Source: Pirellulales bacterium (GTDB lineage: Bacteria; Planctomycetota; Planctomycetia; Pirellulales; Thermoguttaceae). Taken from it: a stretch of DNA of 64,000 nt. The stretch is taken from positions 32,343-96,342 of the forward strand of contig JAFGRD010000093.1 of the NCBI GenBank assembly GCA_016935315.1, written 5' to 3'. Made by a program: the position numbers and the translations under genes. The number at the start of each line of letters is the position of its first letter. The first letter of the stretch is position 1. The notes under the pieces are model-generated. The model did no database searches and had not been told where the DNA came from. It worked only from the letters and a program-made list of their open reading frames with translations. Positions 25,446 through 34,494 of the stretch are shown here, one piece after another.

Positions 25446-25799
25446 CTAGCGAACGGCATCGAGAAAAACCCCGATCAACAATCCGATGAACGCCCCCACG
25501 CAGATACAGGAAACCGTTTCCCACATTTGCGAGTCGATTGTACCGCCCTTGATCGCTGGGTCGAGGGCTATTCCAGCCAGGATGCCGAGGATCATGCATG
25601 GAACCGGCCATCCGAGCCGGAAGACGATGGCTACCGTCGAGCAGGCAAAGAGTGCCGCGAGCAGTTTCCATTCTAGCCCACTGCCGACCGACCAACTGGC
25701 AGCCGCAGTTAGGCCGGTCAATAGCGTCAGCGAAATCTGCAGGGCCAACAAAGCACATGACTCGCAGCCATCGCCAGGCTTCTTTTTCGAGGGGGCCAT
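25446..25799 (-). CDS. Small multi-pass membrane protein (hypothetical)
   Basis: 117 residues from an ATG at 25799 (an upstream start is possible; no good ribosome-binding site is seen for either). After KKKPGDGCESC come about four membrane segments: LLALQISLTLLTGLTAAASW, KLLAALFACSTVAIVFRL, VPCMILGILAGIALDPA and ICVGAFIGLLIGVFLDAV. It is not recognised and is in an accessory patch with other hypothetical genes on the same strand. The final segments with alternating G/A and D resemble glycine-zipper pairs. Confidence 0.55.
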   Translation of the reverse strand: MAPSKKKPGDGCESCALLALQISLTLLTGLTAAASWSVGSGLEWKLLAALFACSTVAIVFRLGWPVPCMILGILAGIALDPAIKGGTIDSQMWETVSCICVGAFIGLLIGVFLDAVR

Positions 25800-25920
25800 C
25801 GCACTTTGCCGCAGAACGGCCAGGGTAAGCGGGCGGAAATGGCGCCCGTGACGCCGGGTTGAGGTTGTGGCCAACCGCGGTTTCCGCTCGGCTTGGCCCA
25901 CTTGTTACTTGGCCCTTCGA

Positions 25921-26697
25921 TCACAGACGACGGTGGAGATCGTCCACTTTTGCCGGCACTATGTAGAGGTACTCAAGGAAATATTCCAAGAACTCGACCA
26001 TCATGTTGGCCATCTCCTCGTCGGCTTCCTTGTCCAGGTCGAAGTGTGCGCCAATATTGCGGCCCTTTCGAAGACCATCAGTAAGTGTTCTCAATGTCTT
26101 CGGCAAATCAACTGTGTCTGGTAGTTCAGCCAGCATTTGAGCCAAGGGGAGCTTCTGTTTATCTTTGGGCATCAGGTTCTTCACGAGCCCTTCGAGCGCC
26201 CGGCCCACAAGAGCAGCGGTGCCGTTCCATACGCCGGCATTGAGGGCACTAAGGGCCGAAACATAGGCGCGAGCGATTTCCGGCGGAACTCTGTCGAGCC
26301 CGCGCATCATGCTACGTTTGACTGTCGGGGTGGGGTGCATGCAGAGTTCGGCACATTCCTTTGAGCCGGTGTCACCATATTTGGACGGGTCGATCGCCCA
26401 AAAACGCACTTCCTTGCGACAGCCCGGACAGTTGGCAGCGGCAGATGCAGCACTTCGCCTGTTGACGTGTTGCCAATTGGTGAGCGCGAAGTTTACCTCA
26501 CGACCGCAATGTGGACACACGAAATCGACCGATTGCGGCAACCAGAAACTGCTCACGTTGATCCAGTTGGGAACGGCCTCAAGCGGAAGTGTAAACACCG
26601 GCTTCCTCCAAAAGAGATCTTGCCAAATAGCTCTTAATCCTGCCGCCGGCCCCGTGCAGCCGTAATCAGGTATGGTGGCAATTCGGCGGCATAACAT
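25921..26697 (-). CDS. DUF4145 domain protein with N-terminal zinc-finger-like motif
   Basis: 258 residues. The middle carries two CxxC pairs (VCPHCGREV about 60, NCPGCRKEV about 90) that would bind zinc, as in many DUF4145 proteins. The C-terminal DUF4145 region includes ALVGRALEGLVKNLM, KLPLAQMLAELPDTVDLP and the conserved LRKGRNIGAHFDLDKEADEE, then an F/Y-rich final helix (MVEFLEYFLEYLYIVP). DUF4145 proteins are often found beside restriction, helicase or other defence genes, but also alone; no such partner lies adjacent here. Codon use is less GC-biased than in the housekeeping genes, hinting at transfer. The exact start is uncertain. Confidence 0.75.
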   Translation of the reverse strand: MLCRRIATIPDYGCTGPAAGLRAIWQDLFWRKPVFTLPLEAVPNWINVSSFWLPQSVDFVCPHCGREVNFALTNWQHVNRRSAASAAANCPGCRKEVRFWAIDPSKYGDTGSKECAELCMHPTPTVKRSMMRGLDRVPPEIARAYVSALSALNAGVWNGTAALVGRALEGLVKNLMPKDKQKLPLAQMLAELPDTVDLPKTLRTLTDGLRKGRNIGAHFDLDKEADEEMANMMVEFLEYFLEYLYIVPAKVDDLHRRL

Positions 26698-26967
26698 GCC
26701 TCGGACGAGGGGCAGTTTATCTTCTGAACAATCGGCGAGTCAAGCGCTTACCATATGTTCCCCTCAAATGGGGTGGCATGTTCTGTCGTCCGCATCACAC
26801 GCTGGACACGGAGACTGACAGCGGCCGTGTGCGTTCCGCCGCCCGACGTGGCGGGATGACAGGTGGTACGGGCGTGGCTTCGACGCGGCCACGGCAACCG
26901 GCGCGGCGGCCAAGCCGCCGCGCGCATCCCGTTGTTGCGTAATGGCTACCCTTGCAGGGCACGGCAG

Positions 26968-27276
26968 CTACTGCGAACAGCCGGTGTCTCCATTTCTTCG
27001 TCTAGGCTTGGCGGTCGAGACGGCAATGGCTCCTCCAATAATCGTGGCGGGGACAACCAGGTAGGGGTAGCATTCGTTGACGTACAAGCGATTCAGGGCT
27101 TCGGACGTCATGTTCAGGCAGGGAGTCAAGAAGAGCCATGCGAATCCTGCGGCAGCCACTGAAGACGAAATCAGTCGCGGCAGCACCACTGGATGGCGTC
27201 TCGCGCCAAATGCGCCCGTCAGAAGCATCGGGCCAACCATAACCAAGAACGTCGCGAAATCGTCACGAGAGGGCAA
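26968..27276 (-). CDS. Small hydrophobic protein (hypothetical)
   Basis: 102 residues from a TTG at 27276; an ATG at 27240 would give 90. Predicted membrane segments: FATFLVMVGPMLLTGAFGA, LISSSVAAAGFAWLFLT and YLVVPATIIGGAIAVSTA. The end is basic. No family was recognised and no strong ribosome-binding site is visible, so it is a moderate-confidence gene in the same minus-strand accessory patch. Confidence 0.45.
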   Translation of the reverse strand: MPSRDDFATFLVMVGPMLLTGAFGARRHPVVLPRLISSSVAAAGFAWLFLTPCLNMTSEALNRLYVNECYPYLVVPATIIGGAIAVSTAKPRRRNGDTGCSQ

Positions 27277-27582
27277 TAGGCAACCCGACCGCTACAGCAG
27301 CGTGCAGCCTGCCCAACCGGCCGGTGAGCCAATCGCAAGCCATGCGAGGATGCTCAAGTTGCGCCGCCACGGACGCTCTGGACGCACCCTGTTCTCGTTT
27401 GCGTCGTCGGAGTCGAAATCAGGGGATTGGTACGGGTTCTCCGACATGGCTGGTGAACTTGCGTCCCTTACGCCCGTGTTCTGGCTCGCGTATCGTTGCG
27501 ATAACCCGACGCGAATGGCGCCGAGTGACTTGGATTTCGTCCGAAACCCCGACCACCATTCCCGCTCGGCTCCGTCGGGTGC
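27277..27582. other. Non-coding or degraded stretch in the accessory patch
   Basis: About 306 bp. Several short frames cross it in both directions but none has a convincing start or composition. It may be decayed coding sequence. Confidence 0.3.
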
Positions 27583-28293
27583 TTACGTGGCTTCTTCCTG
27601 GATTTCGTGTTGTTCGAGTTCCCACAACGTTTCGATCTGAATGTCTTCCTGGCCATCACCGTCCTCGTCATTCTCGCCGCACAGCGGAAGCCTCAATTTG
27701 ACGTGGGCCGGCTTTTCGATCCCAAGCGTGTTAGTCACCCGACCCACATAGATGCCGCAACGGCTGCGCAGGAGCCGACCGCGCCCCTCTGGATAACGAA
27801 CGGTCGCGGCCACGTCTAGGCTCTGTTTCTTGCCCTGATACTTCGATGGGATAGGCCATCGACAGCGCGCAACGCCAAAAGCTGCGGGCGCGCAGTGAAT
27901 CTCGACAACAACTCGTCGGAGTTTTGCCGCAAGGATGAACCCGCGTGATGGTGCGACCATCACCGTTGCCTCAGATCGGTTCGCATATCGGTTTTGAAAA
28001 AAGACATCGAGAAAGCAGCACTCGGCGCGGACAGCAGGAACAACGGTGAAGCAGAATCCATCTCGCTCAAAGAAGTTCTTGCAGCGTCGAGCCAAGAAGT
28101 CAGGTACTGCGTCTTCGCGAAGGTGGATCTTCAAGAAGACCAACAGCGCGAGTATGCCGCAAGCTGGGGAACCAACCCGCCACGCCCACGTTTGCCCGTC
28201 AATGTCGGCGCCCATCGCAAACCAAGAGACCGCTGTTGCGACAATTGACACGATAATCACGAGAGCGAGCGTGGACCTAATGGACTCTTGCAT
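27583..28293 (-). CDS. Membrane-anchored hypothetical protein, 236 residues
   Basis: The ATG at 28293 is preceded by GAGAGG. Two N-terminal membrane segments (LALVIIVSIVATAVSWFAMG, VGSPACGILALLVFLKI) are followed by a soluble part with unusually many cysteines (ERDGFCFTVVPAVRAECCFL) and beta-strand-like sequences (EATVMVAPSRGFILAAKLRRV, KPAHVKLRLPLCGENDEDGD). The tail is very acidic. No family was recognised. Base composition is less GC-rich than in gyrA next to it. Confidence 0.6.
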   Translation of the reverse strand: MQESIRSTLALVIIVSIVATAVSWFAMGADIDGQTWAWRVGSPACGILALLVFLKIHLREDAVPDFLARRCKNFFERDGFCFTVVPAVRAECCFLDVFFQNRYANRSEATVMVAPSRGFILAAKLRRVVVEIHCAPAAFGVARCRWPIPSKYQGKKQSLDVAATVRYPEGRGRLLRSRCGIYVGRVTNTLGIEKPAHVKLRLPLCGENDEDGDGQEDIQIETLWELEQHEIQEEAT

Positions 28294-28796
28294 GGACCTC
28301 TCGCGACGTAACTCGTTTATGGACAGTTTCTGTCTATCACCTCAAGGCCGTAGACCGGCGGTCTAACGCGCAGGCAGCCAATGGTCGCAGGTCGAATTGT
28401 AGCCGGCGGCTGTTCGCTGGTCACGCCGGTTTCGGCACGATAGGCCGTTTCGGCCTAGGGCTCGTCGCGCTCGGCGTTGGGCTGTCATCACTGAATGGGC
28501 AGGCTGAGAGGGAGGCTGCCTGGGGCCATTGTGGGCGGTGTCTTGCCCCGCTGAGGGCACCATTTTCGGCCTGCGCCGCCCTCGTGGAAGCCCATGCGAT
28601 GGGCGCCCAAAAGTCGTGTCGCAAGTTGTTTTCATAAAAAGGTTTACGACGCCCGTTTTCTCGCGGGACCCGTTGTGGGTCGGGGCGGAAAGCGGTATAC
28701 TTTCGGTGGCGTTGGCGTCGGACCAGGACCGGCCAACGCACTCTCCCCAAAAGGGGTATCGACACACCTCTAAAATGCCTGTCGAAAGGAGTCCCG
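28294..28796. other. Divergent intergenic region with gyrA leader
   Basis: 503 bp holding the gyrA promoter (28673-28701) and a small CCCC-AAAA-GGGG hairpin (28745-28756) in the gyrA leader. Overlapping short frames on the minus strand are not supported. Confidence 0.4.
28673..28701 (+). promoter_or_regulatory. Sigma-70-type promoter for gyrA
   Basis: TTGTGG (28673-28678), 17-nt spacer, TATACT (28696-28701), about 95 nt upstream of the gyrA start. Confidence 0.55.
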
Positions 28797-31541
28797 TTGG
28801 CCACCGATTCCAGTCTTCCCCCCGAACCGCCCGAGGGCCCTGAAGCAATCCCGCCCAGCGATGGCGGCTCATCCGGCGGCACGCTTCGACTGCCTATCGA
28901 GGAGGAGCTCAAAGGCAGTTATCTGACCTACGCGATGAGCGTGATTGTCAGCCGGGCGTTGCCGGACGCGCGCGACGGGCTGAAGCCGTCTCAGCGGCGG
29001 ATTCTGGTTGCCATGAACGACCTGAATCTGGGCCCCGGGTCTGGCCGTGTGAAATGCGCCAAGATTTCCGGCGACACCAGCGGCAATTACCACCCCCACG
29101 GCGAAAGCGTGATCTATCCCACCCTGGTCCGCATGGCCCAGGAGTGGAACATGCGCCACGTGTTGATCGACAAGCAGGGAAACTTCGGCTCGATCGCGGG
29201 TCTGCCGCCGGCGGCCATGCGATACACCGAAGCCCGCATGTCGGCCACCGCCGCCTTGATGCTCGAAGACATCAAGCTCGACACGGTTGATTACGTTCCG
29301 ACCTACGACGAACGTCGGACCGAGCCGACGGTGCTGCCGTCGAAATTCCCCAGTCTGCTGGTCAACGGGGCCAGCGGGATCGCGGTGGGCATGGCCACTT
29401 CCATCCCGCCGCACAACCTGGGCGAAATCTGCGACGCGCTGATCAAGGTGATCGACGATCCCGAGGTCTCGATTGACGAGCTGCTGGAGATCGTCCCGGG
29501 GCCCGATTTTCCCACCGGCGGTGTAATCTGCGGGCGCGCCGGCATCCGTCGCGGCTACCATTCGGGCCGCAGCACGATCGTCGTTCGCGCCCGCGCACGT
29601 ATCGAAGAGTTCGGCAAGAACCGCCACCGGATTGTCGTCACGGAGATTCCCTACCAGCAGGCCCGGGATCGCGTCGAAGAGCGGATTGCCTCGGCGGTCA
29701 ACGACGGCAAGATCTCCGGGATTGCGGCCAGCCGCAACGAGAGCGACCTGAAGGAGCCCGTGCGGCTGGTGCTGGAGTTGAAGCGCGACGCCGATCCCGA
29801 CGTGGTGCTCAACCAGCTCTACCAGTTCACACCGCTGCAAGACAGCTTCTCGCTGATCTTCCTGGCGCTGGTCGACGGCAAGCCGCGGGTGCTGTCGTTC
29901 AAGGAGCTGTTGGAGGAGTTCATCCGGCACCGGGTCGCGGTGATCCGCCGCCGCACCCAGTTCCTGCTGGCCAGGGCCCGGCAGCGCAAACACACCGTCG
30001 AAGGGCTGCTGCTGGCCCATGCCAACATCGACGAAGTGATTCGGGTGATCCGCTCGTCGAAGACGCAGGCCGAGGCCAAAGAGCGGCTGATGGAGATCGA
30101 GACGCCGGCGGCCCTGATGCGCCGGGCGTTGGGCGAGGACGGGTTCGCCGTGTTCGAGCAGGAACGCGGCCCCAGCCCGAGCTACCGGCTCACGCCCGTC
30201 CAGGCCGACGCCATCCTGCGCATGACGCTGGGCCAGTTGGTCAACCTGGAGCAGGAGAAGCTCAGCGACGAGTACCGCGATCTGCTCGAGAAGATCGCCG
30301 AGTACGACCACATCCTTTCCGACGAGCAGCACATACTGGACATCGTGCGCGAGGATCTCCGCGAGCTGAGACGGAAACACGCCGACGCCCGACGCACCGA
30401 AATCAGCGGCGAAGAGGTCGGCGAGATCGACCTGGAAGACCTGATTACCGAAGAGACGATGGTCGTTTCGATCAGCAGCAACGGCTATATCAAACGCACG
30501 CCCGTGAAGGCCTACCGGATGCAGCGCCGCGGCGGCAAGGGGCTCAAGGGCGCCAAAACCGAAGAGGAAGACCCCATCGAGCACCTCTTCGTGGCCAGCA
30601 CCCACGCCTACCTGCTGTTCTTCACCAACCACGGCAAGGTCTATTGGCGGAAGGTCTACGACCTGCCCCAGTTGGGCCGCGACAGCCGTGGCCGGGCGAT
30701 CGTCAACCTGCTGAACCTCGGCGAGGGCGAGCAGATCGCCGATTGCCGGGCCGTGATGGATTTCGACCGGCCCGATCACTTCCTGGTGATGGCCACCGCC
30801 CGCGGATTGGTCAAGAAAACCGAACTGAAAGCCTACCGCCGCCCGCTGCGAAGCGGGATCATCGCCATCAAGCTCCGCGAGGGCGACGAGCTGGTCGACG
30901 TGGTGGTGGCCGGGCCGGGCGACGAGCTGGTGCTCTCGACCGCCTCCGGCATGGCCATCCGCTTCCAACAGTCCGACGTCCGCTCCATGGGCCGCAACGC
31001 CAGCGGCGTGAAGGGCATCAAGCTCAAGGGCGACGATTGCGTGGTGGGCATGGTCGTGGCCGACCCGGACACCGCGCTGATGACCGCCTGTGCCCACGGC
31101 TACGGCAAGCGGACTCCCTTCGGGCCAAACCTCGAAGCCGAGCCGGCCGAGGAAGAGGCCGGGGCGACGGCGAAAGAGGCCGAGCCGACGGCGGAAGCGC
31201 CGGAGCCGGGGACGGACGAGACCAACGGCGACGACGGCTATTCGTCCCAACGATGCTATCGCACCCAGCGCCGCGGCGGCCAGGGACTCCGCGACATCAA
31301 GACGACCTCGCGCAACGGGCCGGTGATCGGCATTTGCCGGGTATCCGACGAGGACGAGCTGTTGATGATCACCGCCCGGGGCAAGATCCAACGCGTCCGC
31401 GCCGGCGAGATCAGCATGGTGGGCCGCAACACGCAGGGCGTGCGGATCATGAATCTCGGCGAAGGCGACACGCTGGTGGCCATCAAGCGCGTGCCCCAGG
31501 AGAGCGACGACAGCGAAGAAGAATCGGCCGAGCAGGAATGA
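28797..31541 (+). CDS. gyrA: DNA gyrase subunit A
   Basis: TTG start at 28797 with GAAAGGAG at a good distance; 914 residues, longer than most GyrA because of an acidic insertion. The breakage-reunion domain includes the quinolone-region helix ([18 protein letters not shown], residues 98-115) and the catalytic tyrosine Y143 in [12 protein letters not shown]. The C-terminal beta-pinwheel has a canonical GyrA box, [11 protein letters not shown] (about 574-584), which argues for gyrase rather than ParC. A P/E/A-rich acidic stretch of about 35 residues (about 780-815) interrupts the pinwheel, and a second box-like [11 protein letters not shown] follows it. It introduces negative supercoils with GyrB, not encoded here. 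At the position equivalent to E. coli D87 it has proline (P108); S83 is conserved (S104). Confidence 0.95.
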   Translation: MATDSSLPPEPPEGPEAIPPSDGGSSGGTLRLPIEEELKGSYLTYAMSVIVSRALPDARDGLKPSQRRILVAMNDLNLGPGSGRVKCAKISGDTSGNYHPHGESVIYPTLVRMAQEWNMRHVLIDKQGNFGSIAGLPPAAMRYTEARMSATAALMLEDIKLDTVDYVPTYDERRTEPTVLPSKFPSLLVNGASGIAVGMATSIPPHNLGEICDALIKVIDDPEVSIDELLEIVPGPDFPTGGVICGRAGIRRGYHSGRSTIVVRARARIEEFGKNRHRIVVTEIPYQQARDRVEERIASAVNDGKISGIAASRNESDLKEPVRLVLELKRDADPDVVLNQLYQFTPLQDSFSLIFLALVDGKPRVLSFKELLEEFIRHRVAVIRRRTQFLLARARQRKHTVEGLLLAHANIDEVIRVIRSSKTQAEAKERLMEIETPAALMRRALGEDGFAVFEQERGPSPSYRLTPVQADAILRMTLGQLVNLEQEKLSDEYRDLLEKIAEYDHILSDEQHILDIVREDLRELRRKHADARRTEISGEEVGEIDLEDLITEETMVVSISSNGYIKRTPVKAYRMQRRGGKGLKGAKTEEEDPIEHLFVASTHAYLLFFTNHGKVYWRKVYDLPQLGRDSRGRAIVNLLNLGEGEQIADCRAVMDFDRPDHFLVMATARGLVKKTELKAYRRPLRSGIIAIKLREGDELVDVVVAGPGDELVLSTASGMAIRFQQSDVRSMGRNASGVKGIKLKGDDCVVGMVVADPDTALMTACAHGYGKRTPFGPNLEAEPAEEEAGATAKEAEPTAEAPEPGTDETNGDDGYSSQRCYRTQRRGGQGLRDIKTTSRNGPVIGICRVSDEDELLMITARGKIQRVRAGEISMVGRNTQGVRIMNLGEGDTLVAIKRVPQESDDSEEESAEQE

Positions 31542-31881
31542 TCCAATGGCAAGTCCAACCTTGCGCACTGGCAGCTAGCGGGCGAGGCAATGCCGCTACC
31601 CTCGTTCTTGCCTCCGCCCCTCTTCGTCCTCAATGGCACTCCAGTGTCCGGCAGACGCAAACACGTGCACGGCATTTGCATGGAGTGTGTGCGTTTACGC
31701 TCTGTATCAAGACCGGCTGGGGTTGATTCTCGGGAAGTCCTGACTCAATACGGCTTTTGGTCGTTTCTGGTTCGTTGTCGCTCGCCGGGTCATTGCAGGC
31801 TCGCCCTGGCTAGGTTGTCGCCGATCTTCGGGCCTGACGGGTCGTACACCGTCCGTGTTTCCGTGGGAGGTGTCGCATCAG

Positions 31882-31910
31882 TTTACAGTGAGAACCGAAA
31901 TGCCTAGACT
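31882..31910 (+). promoter_or_regulatory. Promoter of the GNAT-PIN-ASCH module
   Basis: TTTACA (31882-31887), 17-nt spacer, TAGACT (31905-31910), 29 nt upstream of the GTG start. The -10 box lies inside an inverted repeat. Confidence 0.6.
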
Positions 31911-31920
31911 GGTGTCTAGG
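31903..31920. promoter_or_regulatory. Operator-like inverted repeat over the -10 box
   Basis: CCTAGAC-tggt-GTCTAGG: a perfect 7-bp inverted repeat with a 4-nt spacer covering the TAGACT -10 box and the likely transcription start. A bound repressor dimer here would block transcription; the same bases could also form a hairpin at the 5' end of the mRNA. Confidence 0.6.
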
Positions 31921-31939
31921 TAAGAGGAAAGTCTCCGCT

Positions 31940-33994
31940 GTGGTGTGTGCCGTGTGCGTGCTCGTAATTGACGACAAGTCCGAACACCTCGAAACCGTCA
32001 AGGTACTCTGGCGGGCAAGCAGCGACACCCTCGGCTTTCTGCCGGACGGCGCTTTCACGGATTACGCCAGCCAACGGCGTATTCTCGCTGTGTTGGATTC
32101 CGCCGGCGATTGTGTCGGTTACCTGCTCTACCGGGTCGCAAAGGGCAGGGCAACGGTAGCCCACCTCTGCATTGCGGAGACTGCCAGGGGGCAGGGCCAC
32201 GCCGCCGCACTGGTGCGTCACCTCGTCACGATTACTGGCAACTTGCGCGGAATAGCCTTGCGCTGCCGAAGGGACTTCCCCGCCTATAGCATATGGCCGA
32301 AGCTTGGGTTTGCGGCCGTGAACGAAGCGCCCGGCCGCGCGGCCGACGGAAGCGAACTAACGCTTTTCTGGTTGGACCACAACCACCCGGACCTGTTTAC
32401 TCAGGAGGCGACAGTGGGGCTTGACGCCGTGATTGACTCCAATGTGCTCGTTGACCTAGCGGAATCACGCAGGGAGGAATCGCAAGGTCTTCTGGCGGAC
32501 TGGTTGCAGGATTCGATTCGGCTCTGCGTAACGCCTGAGCACTGCAATGATTTTGATCGAAGTTCCGATGGCGCGCTTCGGCAGAAAAGACGGCAACAAG
32601 CGGCCAACTTCCACCAGCTTGCTAGCTCCCCGGCCGATTACGGGAGCGCCAGAAGACTGTTGCTCCCCCTCTTCCCCAACCGTGCCACGCCCCAAGACGA
32701 ATCGGACTTTAGGCATCTCGCGCGTGCTCTTGCCGGTGCTGCGGGGGCCTTCATCACGCGCGATGAACCGATGCTGAGTCGGGCTGACGATGTCTACACC
32801 GCTTGTGGGCTGCCGATCGTCCGGCCCGCCGAATTGATCGGCCGGATTGACGAACTACTCCGGGAACGTGAATACCAGCGATTCCAGGTTGCCGGAACAA
32901 ACCGCATCTTCCGACAGCGGGCCAGTTCTGCCGACGGTGCCCTGATAGGCGCAATCAAGGCTCCCGACGAGCGCAGGCGCCACTTGCAGGCAATCGTTCA
33001 GCCGTTCCTTGCTGACCCCCAACGGTTCGCGTGTGTGGCGGTTAGGGACCGGGACGAACGAGTCCTAGCCTTCTATGTATTGGAGAGACAACAGCAGTTC
33101 GACCGCGTTCCCCTGTTCCGAATATGCTCCCATCGGCTGGCCGGCACGCTGGCGCGTTCGATACTGACCGGGCTGGCACATCAGGCCGCTCAGGACGGAC
33201 ACGCTGGGGTACTCGTTGCCGATTCCCGATTGACGGATGATGTTCGGATGGCTTGCACTGATCTTGGCTTCCTTCCTGTCCGAGACGGCCGACTCAAACT
33301 CGTTGTTTCAGGCGTCCATCCAGCAAGCGACCTTGCGGACAAGCTTGACCAACTGGGGACGGACGACCCCGCAATCGGTCGGCTTGTGCGCGTTCTGCGA
33401 TCTCCTCTCGACACCGCCACAGCGTCGCAAATGGAACACTTGCTGTGGCCCGCGAAGATAGCCGATGCGCACGTGCCGAGTTTCATTGTCTCCATCCGGC
33501 CAGAGTTTGCCCAACACCTCTTCGACGAGGATCTTGCGAAGCAAGGGCTTTTCGGAGCCGATGTTGACCTAGCATTGAATCCCGAATCGGTGTACTATCG
33601 CTCGGCTTCTCAACGACTGCCGGCGTTTCCCGGCCGGATTCTCTGGTATGTCAGCCAGAATCGAAAGTTCGAGGGGGCCCAGAGCATTCGGGCTTGCTCC
33701 CGAATTGCCGAAGTGTGCATCGGCCAGCCAAAGCCCTTGTTCAAACGCTTTCAGAGACTGGGGGTTTATGAGTGGTCCAATCTTCTCGACACTGCCAAGG
33801 GCGATTGTGAACGGGACATCTTGGCAGTTCGGTTCCACGATACGGAGCGATTGCATCCCGTGGCGTGGGACGCTTTCCAGGGCATCCTGAGAGAGCATGG
33901 GGTTCGGACGAACCTTGAATCACCTGCGCAAATCCCGGCGACGGTATTCAATGAAATCTACGCTCTTGCTCTCAATTCGTCCACGCTTCGCTGA
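31940..33994 (+). CDS. Four-part fusion: GNAT acetyltransferase, PIN nuclease, GNAT-like, ASCH-like
   Basis: 684 residues from a GTG at 31940, with AGAGGAAA 9 nt upstream. Residues 1-145 form a GNAT domain: VAHLCIAETARGQGHAAALV has the acetyl-CoA loop R83-x-x-G86-x-A88. Residues 160-315 look like a PIN nuclease: D166 in VIDSNVLVDLAE, E200, and D275 in AFITRDEPMLS as metal-ligand candidates. Residues 320-455 resemble a second GNAT half (LARSILTGLAHQAAQDGHAG ... MACTDLGFLPV). Residues 515-650 resemble an ASCH fold (FIVSIRPEFAQHLF ... FPGRILWYVSQNRKFEGAQS). It overlaps the next ASCH gene by 44 nt. Composition is less GC-rich than gyrA. An RNA-targeting toxin, defence or RNA-modification role is inference; no published system with this order is known to me. 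Confidence 0.75.
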   Translation: MVCAVCVLVIDDKSEHLETVKVLWRASSDTLGFLPDGAFTDYASQRRILAVLDSAGDCVGYLLYRVAKGRATVAHLCIAETARGQGHAAALVRHLVTITGNLRGIALRCRRDFPAYSIWPKLGFAAVNEAPGRAADGSELTLFWLDHNHPDLFTQEATVGLDAVIDSNVLVDLAESRREESQGLLADWLQDSIRLCVTPEHCNDFDRSSDGALRQKRRQQAANFHQLASSPADYGSARRLLLPLFPNRATPQDESDFRHLARALAGAAGAFITRDEPMLSRADDVYTACGLPIVRPAELIGRIDELLREREYQRFQVAGTNRIFRQRASSADGALIGAIKAPDERRRHLQAIVQPFLADPQRFACVAVRDRDERVLAFYVLERQQQFDRVPLFRICSHRLAGTLARSILTGLAHQAAQDGHAGVLVADSRLTDDVRMACTDLGFLPVRDGRLKLVVSGVHPASDLADKLDQLGTDDPAIGRLVRVLRSPLDTATASQMEHLLWPAKIADAHVPSFIVSIRPEFAQHLFDEDLAKQGLFGADVDLALNPESVYYRSASQRLPAFPGRILWYVSQNRKFEGAQSIRACSRIAEVCIGQPKPLFKRFQRLGVYEWSNLLDTAKGDCERDILAVRFHDTERLHPVAWDAFQGILREHGVRTNLESPAQIPATVFNEIYALALNSSTLR

Positions 33995-34400
33995 CGGGAT
34001 ACTCGCGGGTGTCAAGCGCGTGGAGTTGCGCCGACGGTTGCCGCGTGTGGGAGCACAAGACAACGTTGTGATCTACGTGACGGCCCCAACAATGGCTGTT
34101 GTCGGATTCTTCGTCGTAGAAGGTGTTTCACGCTTGCCGTTGAGGCCACTGTGGCGCAGGGTCCGAGACATTGCCGGCGTGAGACGCGCAGAGTATCTGG
34201 ACTATTTCGACGGGCTGGCTGAGGGCGTCGGAATCTTCATTGGGGAGACTGAGCGATTCAGCCGACCGCTTCCTCTTGGGGAATTAAGGCTGCTGTGGCC
34301 GGGTTTCCACCCTCCGCAAAGTTTCCGCTACCTGGACAATGGGGCTGTTGACTTGTTGGGCTCCGTCAGTGCAGCCCCGGCGCGCAGAATCGCGTCCTGA
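33951..34400 (+). CDS. ASCH-domain protein
   Basis: The ATG at 33951 lies inside the 3' end of the preceding gene (44-nt overlap). The 149-residue product begins MKSTLLLSIRPRFADGILAG, then VKRVELRRRLPRV, DNVVIYVTAPTMAVVGFFVV and GIFIGETERFSRPLPLGELR: a complete ASCH domain with its G-x-K-x-x-E-x-R signature (GVKRVELRRR). ASCH domains are PUA-like RNA-binding or nucleotide-acting folds. The end of the upstream fusion protein carries the same SIRP-x-F-A motif, so the two look like homologous domains, one fused and one free. It could be the antitoxin, regulator or RNA-binding partner of the fusion protein (inference). Confidence 0.85.
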   Translation: MKSTLLLSIRPRFADGILAGVKRVELRRRLPRVGAQDNVVIYVTAPTMAVVGFFVVEGVSRLPLRPLWRRVRDIAGVRRAEYLDYFDGLAEGVGIFIGETERFSRPLPLGELRLLWPGFHPPQSFRYLDNGAVDLLGSVSAAPARRIAS

Positions 34401-34427
34401 CCTGCGTCGCTTTCGCAACCCGAGCTG

Positions 34428-34451
34428 GGTGCCATGTCCATCTATGGCACC
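34428..34451. terminator. Hairpin between convergent genes
   Basis: Perfect 8-bp stem GGTGCCAT / ATGGCACC with an 8-nt loop, in the 94-bp gap between the ASCH gene and the 1604-residue protein gene. It has no T-run; a bidirectional terminator is possible. Confidence 0.4.
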
Positions 34452-34494
34452 GGCTGTGCACAGTTGACTCGGATGAACCTGATTCCCGTCGCTC

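Larger units (their letters stand above)
31542..31939. other. Intergenic region gyrA / GNAT-PIN module
   Basis: 398 bp. The last 60 bp hold the promoter and operator-like repeat of the next gene. No terminator was recognised for gyrA and no gene was supported in the rest. Confidence 0.4.

Noticed and set aside
26701..26960. Possible RNA gene in the gap before the small hydrophobic protein
   Set aside because: No tRNA-like cloverleaf or conserved structure could be drawn; GC-rich low-complexity only.
28869..31568. 899-codon minus-strand open frame opposite gyrA
   Set aside because: Antisense shadow of gyrA; H/G/D/V-rich, no domain recognised.
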